A DNA stretch of 64,000 nt from Beijerinckiaceae bacterium (GCA_019745195.1 JAIETL010000050.1:1-64000), one strand, 5' to 3'. Counted from the first letter of the stretch, positions 19,951-29,748 are shown. Notes: generated by a model not told the origin, from the letters alone. Program-made: numbers and translations.

Positions 19951-21378
19951 ATGAGCCCACGCTACGACATCGCGGCCCTCAAAACCCGCCTCGCCCGCAT
20001 CCGCAGCGAGGACAACCCGGCGCTGGTGAAGCAGAAGAGCCGCGACTTCTTCTGGTATTCGCCGACGCTGAAGCGCCAGCTCGACCATGTGACGGCCGAC
20101 ATCGTCGTCTCGCCGACGAGCGAGGCTCAGGTGCTGGAGACGCTGGCTGCTTGTCACGCGCTCGGCATCCCCGTGACGCCGCGCGGGGCCGGCACCGGCA
20201 ATTACGGTCAGGCCATGCCGCTCTCGGGCGGGGTGCTGCTCGACCTTTCGGGCTTCGACCAGGTGCTCGATATTCAGCCCGGCCGCTATGTCGCGCAGCC
20301 CGGCGCGATCATGGCCCGGATCGACGAGCGCACGCGGGCCGATTCCCGGCAGGAGCTCAGGCTCCATCCCTCGACCTACCAGACGGCCTCGATCGGCGGC
20401 TTCATCGCCGGCGGCTCGGGCGGCGTCGGCTCGATCAAATGGGGCGGATTGCGCGACTGGGGCAACATCATCTCGCTCAGGGTCGCGACGATGGAGGAGA
20501 CGCCCCGCATCCTGGAGCTTACCGGCGAGGACCTGCACAAGGTCGCCCATGCCTATGGCACGAACGGCATCATCACGCAGGTCGAGATGCCGCTGGCTCC
20601 GGCCTACAACTGGATCGACGTCATCCTCGGCTTCGCGGATTTGCGCGCCGCCACCGAATTTGCCAATGCGCTGGGCGAGCAGGACGGGCTGGCGCTGAAG
20701 AACCTCGCCGTGGTCGCGGCCCCGATCGGCCACGACTACTTCCTGCGCCACCGCAAGTTCCTGCCGCGCGAGAGCCATCTGGTCATCGTGACGGCAGCGG
20801 ATTTCGCGGTCGAGTCGCTGCTGGCCTATGCGCGTCGGACCAGCGGCTGCGAATTGCTGATGCGCTCGGACCGGCTTTCCCCCGAGGAGGCGAGGGGCCT
20901 GCCGCCGGGCTACGAGCTCGGCTGGAACCACACCACTCTGCGGGCGCTGCGCGTCGATCCGGCGATTACCTATCTGCAGGTGCTCTACCCGTTTCCCAAC
21001 CAGGTCGAGCTGGTGAGCCGCATCCACGAGCGCTTCGGCGACGAGGTGCTGTGCCATCTCGAATTCGTCCGCTTCGACGGCAAGGTCACCTGCTTCGGCC
21101 TGCCGCTGGTGCGCTTCACCACCGAGGAGCGGCTGGAGGAGATCATGGCGATCCATGAGGAGATGGGGGCGCCGATCTTCAACCCGCATCGCTACACGCT
21201 GGAGGAGGGCGGCATGAAGCAGACCGACGAAGCCCAGCTCGCCTTCAAGCGCCAGGCCGATCCGCAAGGGTTGCTCAATCCCGGCAAGATGATCGCCTGG
21301 GAGGACCCGGACTACGACTACGCCTCGGGCAAGACCTTTCTGTTCCGAAGCCTGTCGCAAGGCGCGGAAGCCGGCTGA
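19951..21378 (+). CDS. FAD-binding oxidase (PCMH/VAO type, GlcD-like)
   Basis: 475 residues. The N-terminal FAD-binding PCMH domain shows TPRGAGTGNYGQAMPLSGG (near 72-90) and STYQTASIGGFIAGGSGG (near 147-164). The C-terminal FAD-oxidase domain ends with QADPQGLLNPGKM, the usual flavin-contact tail of glycolate/D-lactate dehydrogenases. It probably oxidises a 2-hydroxy acid or similar alcohol. ATG 19951 is preferred over TTG 19942. It lies downstream of the cytosine-deaminase-like gene and 2 bases before a flavoprotein gene. Confidence 0.85.
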   Translation: MSPRYDIAALKTRLARIRSEDNPALVKQKSRDFFWYSPTLKRQLDHVTADIVVSPTSEAQVLETLAACHALGIPVTPRGAGTGNYGQAMPLSGGVLLDLSGFDQVLDIQPGRYVAQPGAIMARIDERTRADSRQELRLHPSTYQTASIGGFIAGGSGGVGSIKWGGLRDWGNIISLRVATMEETPRILELTGEDLHKVAHAYGTNGIITQVEMPLAPAYNWIDVILGFADLRAATEFANALGEQDGLALKNLAVVAAPIGHDYFLRHRKFLPRESHLVIVTAADFAVESLLAYARRTSGCELLMRSDRLSPEEARGLPPGYELGWNHTTLRALRVDPAITYLQVLYPFPNQVELVSRIHERFGDEVLCHLEFVRFDGKVTCFGLPLVRFTTEERLEEIMAIHEEMGAPIFNPHRYTLEEGGMKQTDEAQLAFKRQADPQGLLNPGKMIAWEDPDYDYASGKTFLFRSLSQGAEAG

Positions 21379-21380
21379 GC

Positions 21381-21962
21381 ATGCGCGTCCTCGTCCTCCA
21401 CGCCCATCCCGTGCCGGAGAGCTTCAATGCGGCGCTCTACCGAACGGTCGTCGAGAGCCTCGGTGCGGCCGGGCACGAGGTCGATGCATGCGATCTCTAC
21501 GCAGAGGGCTTCGACGCCGTTCTCAGCCGCGAGGAGCGAGCCGGCTATCACGACCTTTCGGGCAACACGCGTCCCGTTGCCGGCTATGTCGAACGGCTGC
21601 AGGCCGCCGAGGCGCTGGTGCTGTGTTTTCCGGTCTGGAATTTCGGCTATCCCGCGATCCTGAAGGGCTTTTTCGACCGGGTCTTCCTGCCCGGCGTCTC
21701 GTTCAAACTGGTCGACGGCAAGGTCCGCCCCAATCTCTGGAACATTCGCCGGCTTGTCGCCGTGACGAGCTATGGCGGCACGCGCTGGCGGGCCTTGCTG
21801 ATGGGCGATCCGCCGCGCAAGGCCGTCTGCCGCGTGCTGCGGGCGGTCTGCCACCCGGCGGCGCGACCGCTCTATCTCGCCCATTACGACATGAACCGGG
21901 CGACGCCGCAGAGCCGGGCGGCTTTCCTTGCGGATGTCGCGCAAAAAATCCGCCGGCTCTAG
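21381..21962 (+). CDS. Flavodoxin-fold NAD(P)H:quinone oxidoreductase-like protein
   Basis: 193 residues of the NQO/MdaB/KefF family, which bind FMN or FAD and reduce quinones or related acceptors. The phosphate-binding start is LVLHAHPVPESFNAALY, with FPVWNFGYPAILKGFFDRVF (isoalloxazine contact) near 93-112 and TSYGG. The start is 2 bases after the FAD-oxidase stop, so the two are very probably one transcript and may form an oxidation/electron-acceptor pair. Confidence 0.85.
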   Translation: MRVLVLHAHPVPESFNAALYRTVVESLGAAGHEVDACDLYAEGFDAVLSREERAGYHDLSGNTRPVAGYVERLQAAEALVLCFPVWNFGYPAILKGFFDRVFLPGVSFKLVDGKVRPNLWNIRRLVAVTSYGGTRWRALLMGDPPRKAVCRVLRAVCHPAARPLYLAHYDMNRATPQSRAAFLADVAQKIRRL

Positions 21963-22054
21963 GCGCAGGCTGGCAATGCGTCATCAGGCTGTCATCATGG
22001 CAAGCGAACTGGCAGCCGGCGAAACGTTTTGCTCGCCGGCATCAAGGACTGGCT

Positions 22055-22102
22055 CATGACCAAGATCTGCCATGACCGAGAACTGCCATGACTAAGTCTC
22101 TC
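22055..22102 (+). repeat. 16-bp tandem repeat across the MarR start
   Basis: CATGACCAAGATCTGC (22055) is followed by CATGACCGAGAACTGC (22071) and a third, diverged unit CATGACTAAGTCTCTC (22087) that contains the gene start. Each unit supplies an ATG but in different frames. The upstream ATGs may act as decoy starts. Confidence 0.7.
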
Positions 22103-22570
22103 GAGAAGAGCGTCGGACGCGCCCTGCTCGTCACCGCGCGGCTTCACCGCGCGCGCATGGGCGAGCGGCTGAACGCGCTCGGGCTGTTTCCCGGACAGGA
22201 ACAGGCGCTGAAGGCGCTGCAGGCCGCCCCGATGACGATGGGCGAACTCGCCACGCTGCTGCGCGTCAAGCCGCCGACCGTGTCCAAGACGATCGGCCGG
22301 CTCTCCGTGCAGGGGCTGGTGACCCGCGAGGGCGGCGGCCGCGACGGTCGGCTGGTCCAGGTCGCGCTGACGGATGCCGGCCAGAAGACCGCCGCGACGC
22401 TCGACGCGGTCTGGAACCAGGTCGAGGACGAGTTGCTGGAGCGGCTCGACGCGAAGGAAAGAAAGCAGCTCCGCAAGCTGCTGCGCAAGGCGGCCAAGGG
22501 TCTGTCGAAAGCCGGCGTCGAGATCGACGAAGCCGAGGCGGACGCCGACGAGGCCGATAGCGACGCCTGA
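22088..22570 (+). CDS. MarR family transcriptional regulator
   Basis: 160 residues. The winged helix-turn-helix is visible as GLFPGQEQALKAL, MTMGELATLLRVKPPTVSKTIGRL (about 51-75) and the wing LVTREGGGRDGRLVQVALT. The C terminus is acidic (EIDEAEADADEADSDA). It lies upstream of an EamA-type exporter and may regulate it. The ATG at 22088 is the third of three tandem ATG-containing repeats. A hairpin overlaps the stop. Confidence 0.9.
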   Translation: MTKSLEKSVGRALLVTARLHRARMGERLNALGLFPGQEQALKALQAAPMTMGELATLLRVKPPTVSKTIGRLSVQGLVTREGGGRDGRLVQVALTDAGQKTAATLDAVWNQVEDELLERLDAKERKQLRKLLRKAAKGLSKAGVEIDEAEADADEADSDA

Positions 22571-22597
22571 TTTGCGCATGCGGACCATGCGCAAATC
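22569..22597 (+). terminator. Perfect 12-bp hairpin at the MarR stop
   Basis: GATTTGCGCATG (22569-22580) pairs exactly with CATGCGCAAATC (22586-22597) around a 5-base loop, beginning inside the stop codon. No T-run follows, so termination is probable rather than certain. Confidence 0.5.
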
Positions 22598-22651
22598 CAC
22601 TGGCATGCACGCCTAAACCGGTTAATCCTGCGCTCGTCATTCCCATTATGC

Positions 22652-23584
22652 ATGACGGGACGCCGCTTGCCCGCCGCTTACACGCATGTTCCCGAGACCG
22701 GCCGCTCGCGCCTTGTCGCCATCGGCCTGATGTGCGGCGCGATCGCGTGCTTCGCCTTGCTCGACGCCAGCGCCAAATGGCTCTCCAGCGTCGTCGATCC
22801 GCTGCAGGTCGTGTTTGCGCGCTATGCCGGCAGCATGGCGCTGGTGCTGGCGTTCCTCAATCCGTGGAGCCGGCCCGGCATCCTGAAGACGAAGCGGCCC
22901 TGGCTGCAGGGCGTGCGCTCGTTGCTGCTGCTCGGCTCGACGGCGCTCAACTTCATCGCGCTGAAGTATCTGCAACTGGCCGAAACGGTCTCGATCATGT
23001 TCGCGACGCCTCTGCTGGTCGCGCTGTTCTCCGGCCCGCTGCTCGGCGAATGGCCCGGCCCGCGCCGGCTGATCGCGATCGGCATCGGCTTCATCGGCGT
23101 GCTGGTGATCACCCGTCCGGGCATGGGCAGCATGCATCCGGCCGCGATCCTGATCGTCTTCGGCTGCCTGTGCTACGGCTTCTATTCGCTGGCGACGCGC
23201 GTGCTCTCGGCCTTCGATCCGCCGGAGACCACGATGGTCTATTCCGGCGTGGCCGGCACGCTCGCCATGCTGCCGCTGCTGCCCTGGATCTGGACGACGC
23301 CCGACGGGTGGCTGCCCTGGGCCCTGATGCTGGCGACGGGCGTCTTCGGCGGCTTCGGCCACTGGCTGCTGATCCTGGCGCACCGGCTCGCGCCCGCCAC
23401 CGTGCTCGCGCCCTTCATCTATTCGCAGATCATCTGGATGATCGCGCTCGGCTGGTTCGTCTTCGGCCAACTCCCCGACCGCTGGACGTTCGTGGGAACC
23501 GGCATCGTCATCGCGTCGGGGCTTTATCTGCTCTATCGCGAGCGGGTCAGGGCGGTGCCGGAGGGGTCAGCGCGGTTGGATTGA
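22652..23584 (+). CDS. EamA/DMT family transporter
   Basis: 310 residues with about ten hydrophobic helices in two EamA repeats (first from LVAIGLMCGAIACFALLDAS, second from AAILIVFGCLCYGFYSLATR). Members export metabolites or drugs across the inner membrane; the substrate is unknown. The N-terminal ~18 residues are polar and cytoplasmic. It lies 81 bases after the MarR gene on the same strand. Confidence 0.88.
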   Translation: MTGRRLPAAYTHVPETGRSRLVAIGLMCGAIACFALLDASAKWLSSVVDPLQVVFARYAGSMALVLAFLNPWSRPGILKTKRPWLQGVRSLLLLGSTALNFIALKYLQLAETVSIMFATPLLVALFSGPLLGEWPGPRRLIAIGIGFIGVLVITRPGMGSMHPAAILIVFGCLCYGFYSLATRVLSAFDPPETTMVYSGVAGTLAMLPLLPWIWTTPDGWLPWALMLATGVFGGFGHWLLILAHRLAPATVLAPFIYSQIIWMIALGWFVFGQLPDRWTFVGTGIVIASGLYLLYRERVRAVPEGSARLD

Positions 23585-23591
23585 CCGCCTT

Positions 23592-23714
23592 GCCATTCCG
23601 GGGCGGCCGCAGGCCGAACCCGAACCCACGACGGGATGAGCGCGTCGGATCGGCTATCCAAGGTTCGCACCCGGTCGTGGGTTCCGGGTTCTCGCTTCGC
23701 GAGCCCCGGAATGA
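23592..23714. repeat. Dispersed palindrome family C
   Basis: An imperfect inverted repeat bounded by GCCATTCCGGGGC and GCCCCGGAATGAC, with inner arms GAACCCGAACCCACGAC and GTCGTGGGTTCCGGGTTC. It fills the gap between the convergent EamA and kup genes and ends 3 bases before the kup stop codon. It could act as a bidirectional terminator. Confidence 0.8.
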
Positions 23715-23717
23715 CAT

Positions 23718-25715
23718 TCACACGGTCACCTGCGTCCCGACCTCGACCACCCTCCCGGTCGGTATCTGGAAGAAGCTCGTCGCGTCGGTCGCGCTCTTGG
23801 TCAGCGAGATGTAGAGCTTGTCCTGCCAGACCGGCATGCCTGATTGCGGCGAGGCCTTGATCGAGCGCCGCGACAGGAAGAACGAGGTCGACATGATGTC
23901 GAACTTGAAGCCCTGCTTGCGCAGCACGGCCAGCCCCTTGGGCACGTTGGGGCTCTCCATATAGCCGTAAGTCATCTCGACGCGCCAGAAATCGTCGGTG
24001 ATTCGGGAGAGGCGCACGCGCTCCTCTTCGCTGACGCGCGGCGTGTCGGCCGAGCGCACCGTCAGGATGACGTTGCGCTCATGCAGCACCTTGTTGTGCT
24101 TGAGATTGTGCAGCATCGAGGCCGGCGCGGTCTCGGGGTCGCTGGTCAGGAACACCGCCATGCCCTTGACGCGATAGGGCGGGCTCTTGCTGAGCATGCC
24201 GACGAGCTCGAGCAGCGGCACGTCGGTCTTGCGGGTCTTGTCGAACAGGATCTTGGTGCCGCGCACCCAGGTCCACATCAGCACGACGAGCACGATGGCG
24301 AGCAGCACCGGGACATAGCCGCCGCTGAACAGCTTGAGCATGTTGGCCGAAAAGAAGGCGACGTCGATGACGAGGAACGGCGTCACCACCGCCAGCGTGG
24401 CGGTCAGCGACCAGCGCCAGCCCTTCCAGATCACGATGAAGGCGAGCAGCGAATCGACCATCATCGCGCCGAAGACCGAGATGCCGTAGGCATGCGACAG
24501 GTTGGACGACGAGCGGAAGGTCCAGACCAGCATCAGCACCACGATCAGCAGCATGATGTTGATGCGCGGAATGTAGATCTGCCCCGAGGTCTGCTCCGAA
24601 GTATGGCGGATTTCCAGACGCGGCAGCAGGCCGAGCTGGATCGCCTGCCGCGTCAGCGAGAACGCGCCGGTGATCACCGCCTGGCTGGCGATGATCGTGG
24701 CGATCGTCGCCATGATCACCAGCGGCAGGATGAACCCGTCCGGAGCGAGCTTGTAGAAGGGATTGTCGATCGCGCTCGGGTCCGAGAGTATGAGCGCGCC
24801 CTGACCGAGATAGTTCAGCCAAAGCGCCGGGAAGACCAGCCAGATCCAGGCACCGCGGATCGGCCCCCGGCCGAAATGGCCCATATCGGCATAGAGCGCC
24901 TCGGCCCCGGTGACCGCGAGGCAGACCGAGCCGAGCACGGCCAGCGATACGCCGGGATTGTTGATGAAGAAATGCAGGCCCCAATAGGGGTTGATCGAGG
25001 CGAAGACGCCGAGATCGTCGGCGATGTGGTAGATGCCAAGCCCCGCCAGCGTCAGGAACCAGATCATCATGACCGGCCCGAAGAAATTGGCCACCTTCTC
25101 GGTGCCGCGGCTCTGGACCAGAAACAGTGCGATCAGGATGCCCGAGGCGATCATGACGACATAGTCGTTCAGCGCCGGCGTCACCAGCTTGATGCCCTCG
25201 ACCGCCGAGAGCACCGAAATGGCCGGCGTGATCACCGCGTCGCCATAGAACAAAGCCGCGCCCGCCATGCCGAGGAACAGCACGACGCCGCCGCGCATGC
25301 GCCCGAGCGCGCGCTGCGCCAGCGCCACCAGCGTCAGCGTGCCGCCTTCGCCGTTATTGTCGGCCGAAAGCAGCAGGACCACGTATTTCAGCGTCACCAC
25401 GAGGACGAGCGACCACAGGATCAGCGAGAGCACGCCGATGATGACCTCGCGCGGAACCGGCGCGGCGAGAGCGACGCCGACCGCGCCGCCATGTCCGCCC
25501 GAGGCCGCGCCCGTCGCGGCCAGCACGGTCTCGCGCAGCGCATAGAGCGGGCTCGTGCCGATGTCGCCATAGACGACGCCGAGCGCGCCCAGCGCCAGAA
25601 CGGCGAAGCTGCTGGTCGAATGCGGCTGCTTGCCGGGTTCGCCGTGCCCGTCATCGAGCCCGAAACGGGAATCCTCCGGCCGGGCGGTCGGAGGATTCGG
25701 CTTGTCATTCCCCAT
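23718..25715 (-). CDS. kup: Low-affinity potassium transporter Kup
   Basis: 665-residue inner-membrane K+/H+ symporter of the KUP/HAK family. The signature [18 protein letters not shown] is at about 46-63, with about 12 transmembrane helices and a C-terminal cytosolic domain ending in [19 protein letters not shown]. The ATG at 25715 ([10 protein letters not shown]) was chosen; an in-frame ATG 57 bases upstream gives a basic, non-conserved extension. Convergent with the EamA gene. Confidence 0.95.
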   Translation of the reverse strand: MGNDKPNPPTARPEDSRFGLDDGHGEPGKQPHSTSSFAVLALGALGVVYGDIGTSPLYALRETVLAATGAASGGHGGAVGVALAAPVPREVIIGVLSLILWSLVLVVTLKYVVLLLSADNNGEGGTLTLVALAQRALGRMRGGVVLFLGMAGAALFYGDAVITPAISVLSAVEGIKLVTPALNDYVVMIASGILIALFLVQSRGTEKVANFFGPVMMIWFLTLAGLGIYHIADDLGVFASINPYWGLHFFINNPGVSLAVLGSVCLAVTGAEALYADMGHFGRGPIRGAWIWLVFPALWLNYLGQGALILSDPSAIDNPFYKLAPDGFILPLVIMATIATIIASQAVITGAFSLTRQAIQLGLLPRLEIRHTSEQTSGQIYIPRINIMLLIVVLMLVWTFRSSSNLSHAYGISVFGAMMVDSLLAFIVIWKGWRWSLTATLAVVTPFLVIDVAFFSANMLKLFSGGYVPVLLAIVLVVLMWTWVRGTKILFDKTRKTDVPLLELVGMLSKSPPYRVKGMAVFLTSDPETAPASMLHNLKHNKVLHERNVILTVRSADTPRVSEEERVRLSRITDDFWRVEMTYGYMESPNVPKGLAVLRKQGFKFDIMSTSFFLSRRSIKASPQSGMPVWQDKLYISLTKSATDATSFFQIPTGRVVEVGTQVTV

Positions 25716-25816
25716 CAGGGATCTCCGCGCGCTGCGGTGCAGCAAATGGCGGGGCGCTCTAGCACGATGCACCGGAAGCGCAAAGGCGCGCGCGCCGCCC
25801 GCTGCCGGCTTCCGGC

Positions 25817-27091
25817 CTACTGCGCCGCATCGTCCCGCCCGCCATAGCGCCGCGCCACATAGTCATCGACCATGGTCTTGAACTCGGCGGCGATGGCGGG
25901 GCCGCGCAAGGTCGCGACCTTGCGTCCGTCGACGAAGACGGGCGCCGTCGGCTCCTCGCCTGTGCCCGGCAGGGAGATGCCGATATCGGCATGCTTGGAT
26001 TCGCCCGGTCCGTTGACGATGCAGCCCATCACCGCGACGTTCAGAGCCTCGACGCCGGGATAGCGCGTCTTCCACTCCGGCATGGAGGTGGAAATCCAGC
26101 TCTGGATGTCGCGCGCCAGCTCCTGGAAGACGGTCGAGGTGGTGCGCCCGCAGCCGGGGCAGGCGGCGACCAGCGGCACGAAGGCGCGGAAGCCCATGGT
26201 CTGGAGCAGCTCCTGCGCCGCCTTGACCTCGAGCGTCCGGTCGCCGCCGGGCTCGGGCGTCAGCGAGAAGCGGATCGTGTCGCCGATGCCCTCCTGCAGC
26301 AGGATGCCGAGCGCGGCCGACGAGGCGACGATGCCCTTGGAGCCCATGCCGGCCTCGGTCAGGCCGAGATGGATGGCGTAGTCGGCGCGCGAGGCCAGCG
26401 TCCGGTAGACCGCGATCAGGTCCTGCACGCCCGACACCTTGGCCGAGAGGATGATGCGGTCACGGTTTAAGCCGATCTCCTCCGCGCGCTGCGCCGAGAG
26501 CAGGGCGGACTGCACCATCGCCTCGCGCATCACGGCGCGCGCGTCGATCGGCTGGGCTGAGCGCGCGTTCTCGTCCATCAGCGCGGTCAGCAGTTCCTGA
26601 TCGAGCGAGCCCCAGTTCGCGCCGATCCGAACGGCCTTGCCGTGTTTCGCCGCCAGTTCCACGATCTGGCCGAACTGGCGGTCCTTCTTGTCCTTGAAGC
26701 CGACATTGCCGGGGTTGATCCGGTACTTCGCGAGCGCCTGCGCGCAGGCTGGGTGCTCGGCCAGCAGCTTGTGGCCGATATAGTGGAAATCGCCGACGAG
26801 CGAGACGTCGCAGCCGATCCGGTCGAGCCGCTCGCGGATATGGGGCACGGCGGCGGCCGCCTCGTCGCGATCGACGGTGATGCGGACCAGTTCCGAGCCC
26901 TGCCTTGCGAGCGCGGCGACCTGCGCCACGGTGCCGGCGACATCGGCGGTGTCGGTGTTGGTCATCGACTGCACGACGATCGGCGCGCCGCCGCCGACCG
27001 CGACGCTGCCGACCATGACCTGAACCGTCATGCGGCGGGGCAGCGGGCCGGCCCGGTCGGGCAGGCAATCGAGGGCGACGCGCTCGTTCAT
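25817..27091 (-). CDS. ispG: 4-hydroxy-3-methylbut-2-en-1-yl diphosphate synthase
   Basis: 424 residues (GcpE). IspG converts MEcPP to HMBPP in the non-mevalonate isoprenoid pathway using a 4Fe-4S cluster; the cysteine ligands are in [10 protein letters not shown] and [10 protein letters not shown]. The N-terminal barrel opens with [27 protein letters not shown] 27091 overlaps the stop of the upstream zur-type gene by 4 bases (ATGA), so translation is probably coupled and expression may follow the regulator. Confidence 0.96.
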   Translation of the reverse strand: MNERVALDCLPDRAGPLPRRMTVQVMVGSVAVGGGAPIVVQSMTNTDTADVAGTVAQVAALARQGSELVRITVDRDEAAAAVPHIRERLDRIGCDVSLVGDFHYIGHKLLAEHPACAQALAKYRINPGNVGFKDKKDRQFGQIVELAAKHGKAVRIGANWGSLDQELLTALMDENARSAQPIDARAVMREAMVQSALLSAQRAEEIGLNRDRIILSAKVSGVQDLIAVYRTLASRADYAIHLGLTEAGMGSKGIVASSAALGILLQEGIGDTIRFSLTPEPGGDRTLEVKAAQELLQTMGFRAFVPLVAACPGCGRTTSTVFQELARDIQSWISTSMPEWKTRYPGVEALNVAVMGCIVNGPGESKHADIGISLPGTGEEPTAPVFVDGRKVATLRGPAIAAEFKTMVDDYVARRYGGRDDAAQ

Positions 27092-27660
27092 GCCATCCTC
27101 GCGGTCTGAGCCGGATCGCGGCAATGCTCGCAGCGGCCGACGATCTCGACGACCTGATGGGTCGGCGCGAACTGCCGGCCGGCCGTGATCGCCGCGACGG
27201 CCTTCCTCATCGCGGGCGAGGCGTCTTCGTCGACGCCGCCGCAGGCCTCGCAGATCAGGAAGGCGACCACCTCGTTCGCGCCATGGCCGTGCAGGCAGGC
27301 GAGATAGGCGTTCTTCGAGGAGAGCCGGTGGACGAAGCCCTGCTCCACGAGGAAGTCGAGCGCGCGATAGATCGAGATCGGGGCCAGCCTGCGCCCCCCT
27401 TCCGGCGAAATGCGGTCGGCGAGATCATAGGCGCCGACCGGCTTGTGGTCGGCGTGCAGGGCCTCCAGCGCCTTGCGGCGGATCGGCGTCAGCCGCAGGC
27501 CGCGCTCGCGGCAGAGGCGCTCGGCCCGTTCCAGCGCCTGCGCCGCATGGTGGCGGTGCTCGTGGACATGGCGGCAGCCGCCGCCTTGAGGATCATGATC
27601 ATGCGCAGCATGGTCATGGTCATGGCCGTCATGCTTGCGGGCTTGGGCGTCTGGCTGCAT
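27088..27660 (-). CDS. zur: Fur-family regulator, Zur-like, with His-rich N terminus
   Basis: 190 residues from ATG 27660. The first ~45 residues are histidine- and aspartate-rich ([16 protein letters not shown]), a likely zinc-binding extension. The Fur winged helix follows ([33 protein letters not shown]), then dimerisation/metal residues and the structural zinc pairs CEACGG and CEHCRD. Zur represses zinc uptake when zinc is bound; no znuABC is adjacent. Coupling to ispG, an iron-sulfur enzyme, is the notable context. An upstream in-frame start is possible but less likely. Confidence 0.85.
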   Translation of the reverse strand: MQPDAQARKHDGHDHDHAAHDHDPQGGGCRHVHEHRHHAAQALERAERLCRERGLRLTPIRRKALEALHADHKPVGAYDLADRISPEGGRRLAPISIYRALDFLVEQGFVHRLSSKNAYLACLHGHGANEVVAFLICEACGGVDEDASPAMRKAVAAITAGRQFAPTHQVVEIVGRCEHCRDPAQTARMA

Positions 27661-27790
27661 TTCGGCCGTGTTGCGTTGCAAAAGGACATCGGGCAACGTG
27701 CCGCGATCTTTCTTGGGCTGCCGGCGCAAGCGCCCGCCCGATGCGCAGCCTAAGCATTTTTATCCCCCTTGTCAGGAGCCTTGAACGCTC

Positions 27791-28576
27791 ATGTTCCTCA
27801 AAGACCGCTGCGCCGCCATCACCGGCTCCACCTCCGGCATCGGGCTCGCCTATGCCCGCGCGCTCGCCGCCGAGGGCGCGAACATCGTCCTCAACGGCAT
27901 CCTGCCGCCGGCCGAGGCCGAGACGCTGCGCGCCGGCCTGGCGAGCGAGTTCGGCGTCGAGGTGCTGTTCTCTTCCGCCGACATGACCAAGCCCGCCGAG
28001 ATCGCCGGCTTCGTCGCGCTGGCGGAAGACAAATTCGGCGCGGTCGACATCCTGATCAACAATGCCGGCATCCAGCATGTCGCCCCCGTCGACGAGTTCC
28101 CGATCGAGAAATGGGACATGATCATCGCGATCAACCTGTCCTCGGCCTTTCACGCCACCCGCGCCGCCCTGCCGAAGATGAAGGAAAAGGGCTGGGGCCG
28201 GATCATCAACACCGCCTCGGCGCACGCCTTCGTCGCCTCGCCGTTCAAATCGGCCTATGTCGCCGCCAAGCACGGCATCGCCGGCTTCACCAAGACGGTG
28301 GCGCTCGAAGTCGCGACCAAGGGCATCACGGTCAACGCGATCGCGCCGGGCTATGTCTGGACGCCTTTGGTCGAGAAGCAGATCCCCGACACGATGAAGG
28401 CGCGCGGCCTGAGCAAGGAGCAGGTCATCAACGACGTGCTGCTGACGGCGCAGCCGACCAAGGAGTTCGTCACGGTCGAGCAGGTGGCGGCGCTGGCGCT
28501 GTTCCTGTGCTCGGATGCGGCCAAGTCGATCACCGGCACGACGCTGCCGATGGATGGCGGCTGGACCGCCGCGTGA
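27791..28576 (+). CDS. bdhA: 3-hydroxybutyrate dehydrogenase
   Basis: 261-residue short-chain dehydrogenase. TGSTSGIG (about 10-17) binds NAD, NNAGIQHV is the family N-N-A-G with the IQH extension typical of BdhA, and the catalytic S-Y-K is in NTASAHAFVAS and SAYVAAKHG. The C terminus ends LPMDGGWTAA. It oxidises (R)-3-hydroxybutyrate to acetoacetate in polyhydroxybutyrate breakdown. AGGAG precedes the start. It overlaps the patatin gene by 4 bases. Confidence 0.93.
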   Translation: MFLKDRCAAITGSTSGIGLAYARALAAEGANIVLNGILPPAEAETLRAGLASEFGVEVLFSSADMTKPAEIAGFVALAEDKFGAVDILINNAGIQHVAPVDEFPIEKWDMIIAINLSSAFHATRAALPKMKEKGWGRIINTASAHAFVASPFKSAYVAAKHGIAGFTKTVALEVATKGITVNAIAPGYVWTPLVEKQIPDTMKARGLSKEQVINDVLLTAQPTKEFVTVEQVAALALFLCSDAAKSITGTTLPMDGGWTAA

Positions 28577-29643
28577 CCGGCCGGCGCAAGGCCTCCTCGC
28601 TCGCGGTCAACGGCCTCGCCGGCCCGAAGGCGCGCAAGACCGTCTCGCTCGCGCTGCAGGGCGGCGGCGCGCATGGCGCCTTCACCTGGGGCGTGCTCGA
28701 CGCGATCCTGGAGGATGGCCGGCTCGCCATCGAGGCCCTGTCGGGCACCAGCGCCGGCGCGATGAACGCCGTCGTGGTCGCTGAAGGCTGGATCGAGGGC
28801 GGGGCGGACGGCGCGCGCGCCAAGCTTGAGACGTTCTGGCGGGCGATCAGCGTCGACGGCAAGTATGGCGGCTCGCAGCGCTCGCTGATCGACACGCTGC
28901 TCGGGGCCTGGGGCAGCAGCGGCACGCCGCCCGGCCTGATCTGGTTCGAGATGTTCTCGAAGGTGGCGAGCCCCTACGACATCAATCCGCTCAACATCAA
29001 TCCTTTGCGCGGGGTGATTTCGGACCTGATCGACTTCGACAAGGTCCGCGGCTGCACCGCGGTCAAGCTCTTCATCGCGGCGACGAACGTCCGCACCGGC
29101 AAGATCAAGGTCTTCAACGGGCCGGAATTGACGCCGGACCATCTGATGGCCTCGGCCTGCCTGCCGCTGCTGTTCCAGGCGGTGAAGATCGGCGGACAGG
29201 CCTATTGGGACGGCGGCTATATGGGCAATCCGGCCCTGTTCCCCCTGTTCTACGAGGCCCATTGCGACGACATCATGCTGGTGCAGATCAACCCGCTGCA
29301 GCGCAGGGCGCTGCCGACCAAGGCGCGCGAGATCCAGGACCGGCTCAACGAGATCACCTTCAACGCCTCGCTTTTGCGCGAACTGCGCGCGATCGACTTC
29401 GTCAACCGGCTGGTCGACGCCGGCAAGCTGCCGACCGACGAGTACAAGCGCGTGCTGATGCACCGGATCGACGGTGGCGCGCCGCTGGCGCAATTGACCT
29501 CGTCTTCGCGGCTGAACTCCGACTGGGACTTTCTGCTGCGCCTGCGCGACATGGGCCGCAGCGCCGCCAAGCGCTGGCTCAGGCGCAACTACGAGGCGAT
29601 CGGCAAGGTCGGCACGCTCGACCTGAAGGAGGCGATCTCGTGA
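28573..29643 (+). CDS. Patatin-like phospholipase
   Basis: 356 residues from GTG 28573, which overlaps the bdhA stop (GTGA). The oxyanion motif GGGAHGAFTWG is at 30-40, the nucleophile elbow GTSAG has S60, and the catalytic aspartate is about D213 in YWDGGYMGNP, completing the Ser-Asp dyad. The conserved C-terminal region (LREIDF-type LRELRAIDFVNRL) fits the group often paired with bdhA. It may hydrolyse lipid or act at PHB granules; the latter is inference from the operon. Confidence 0.88.
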   Translation: MTGRRKASSLAVNGLAGPKARKTVSLALQGGGAHGAFTWGVLDAILEDGRLAIEALSGTSAGAMNAVVVAEGWIEGGADGARAKLETFWRAISVDGKYGGSQRSLIDTLLGAWGSSGTPPGLIWFEMFSKVASPYDINPLNINPLRGVISDLIDFDKVRGCTAVKLFIAATNVRTGKIKVFNGPELTPDHLMASACLPLLFQAVKIGGQAYWDGGYMGNPALFPLFYEAHCDDIMLVQINPLQRRALPTKAREIQDRLNEITFNASLLRELRAIDFVNRLVDAGKLPTDEYKRVLMHRIDGGAPLAQLTSSSRLNSDWDFLLRLRDMGRSAAKRWLRRNYEAIGKVGTLDLKEAIS

Positions 29644-29656
29644 GGTCCGGCTTCCC

Positions 29657-29734
29657 CGTCTTTGCGAGCGTAGCGAAGCAATCCAGGAGACGTAGAGCGA
29701 GACGCTGGATTGCTTCGCTGCGCTCGCAATGACG
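29657..29734. repeat. Dispersed palindrome family B, copy 1
   Basis: Inverted repeat of the type TCATTGCGAGCG-AGCGAAGCAATCCAG ... CTGGATTGCTTCGCT-CGCTCGCAATGACG. The first edge here reads GTCTTTGCGAG. It lies between the patatin stop and the next start. Further copies are at 42717, 47629 and 52054. Confidence 0.88.
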
Positions 29735-29748
29735 GATAGGGTCGCGCC

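Noticed and set aside
23844-25847. 667-codon plus-strand frame opposite kup
   Set aside because: Rich in R, D, H and Q with no domain; it is the antisense of the kup coding region.
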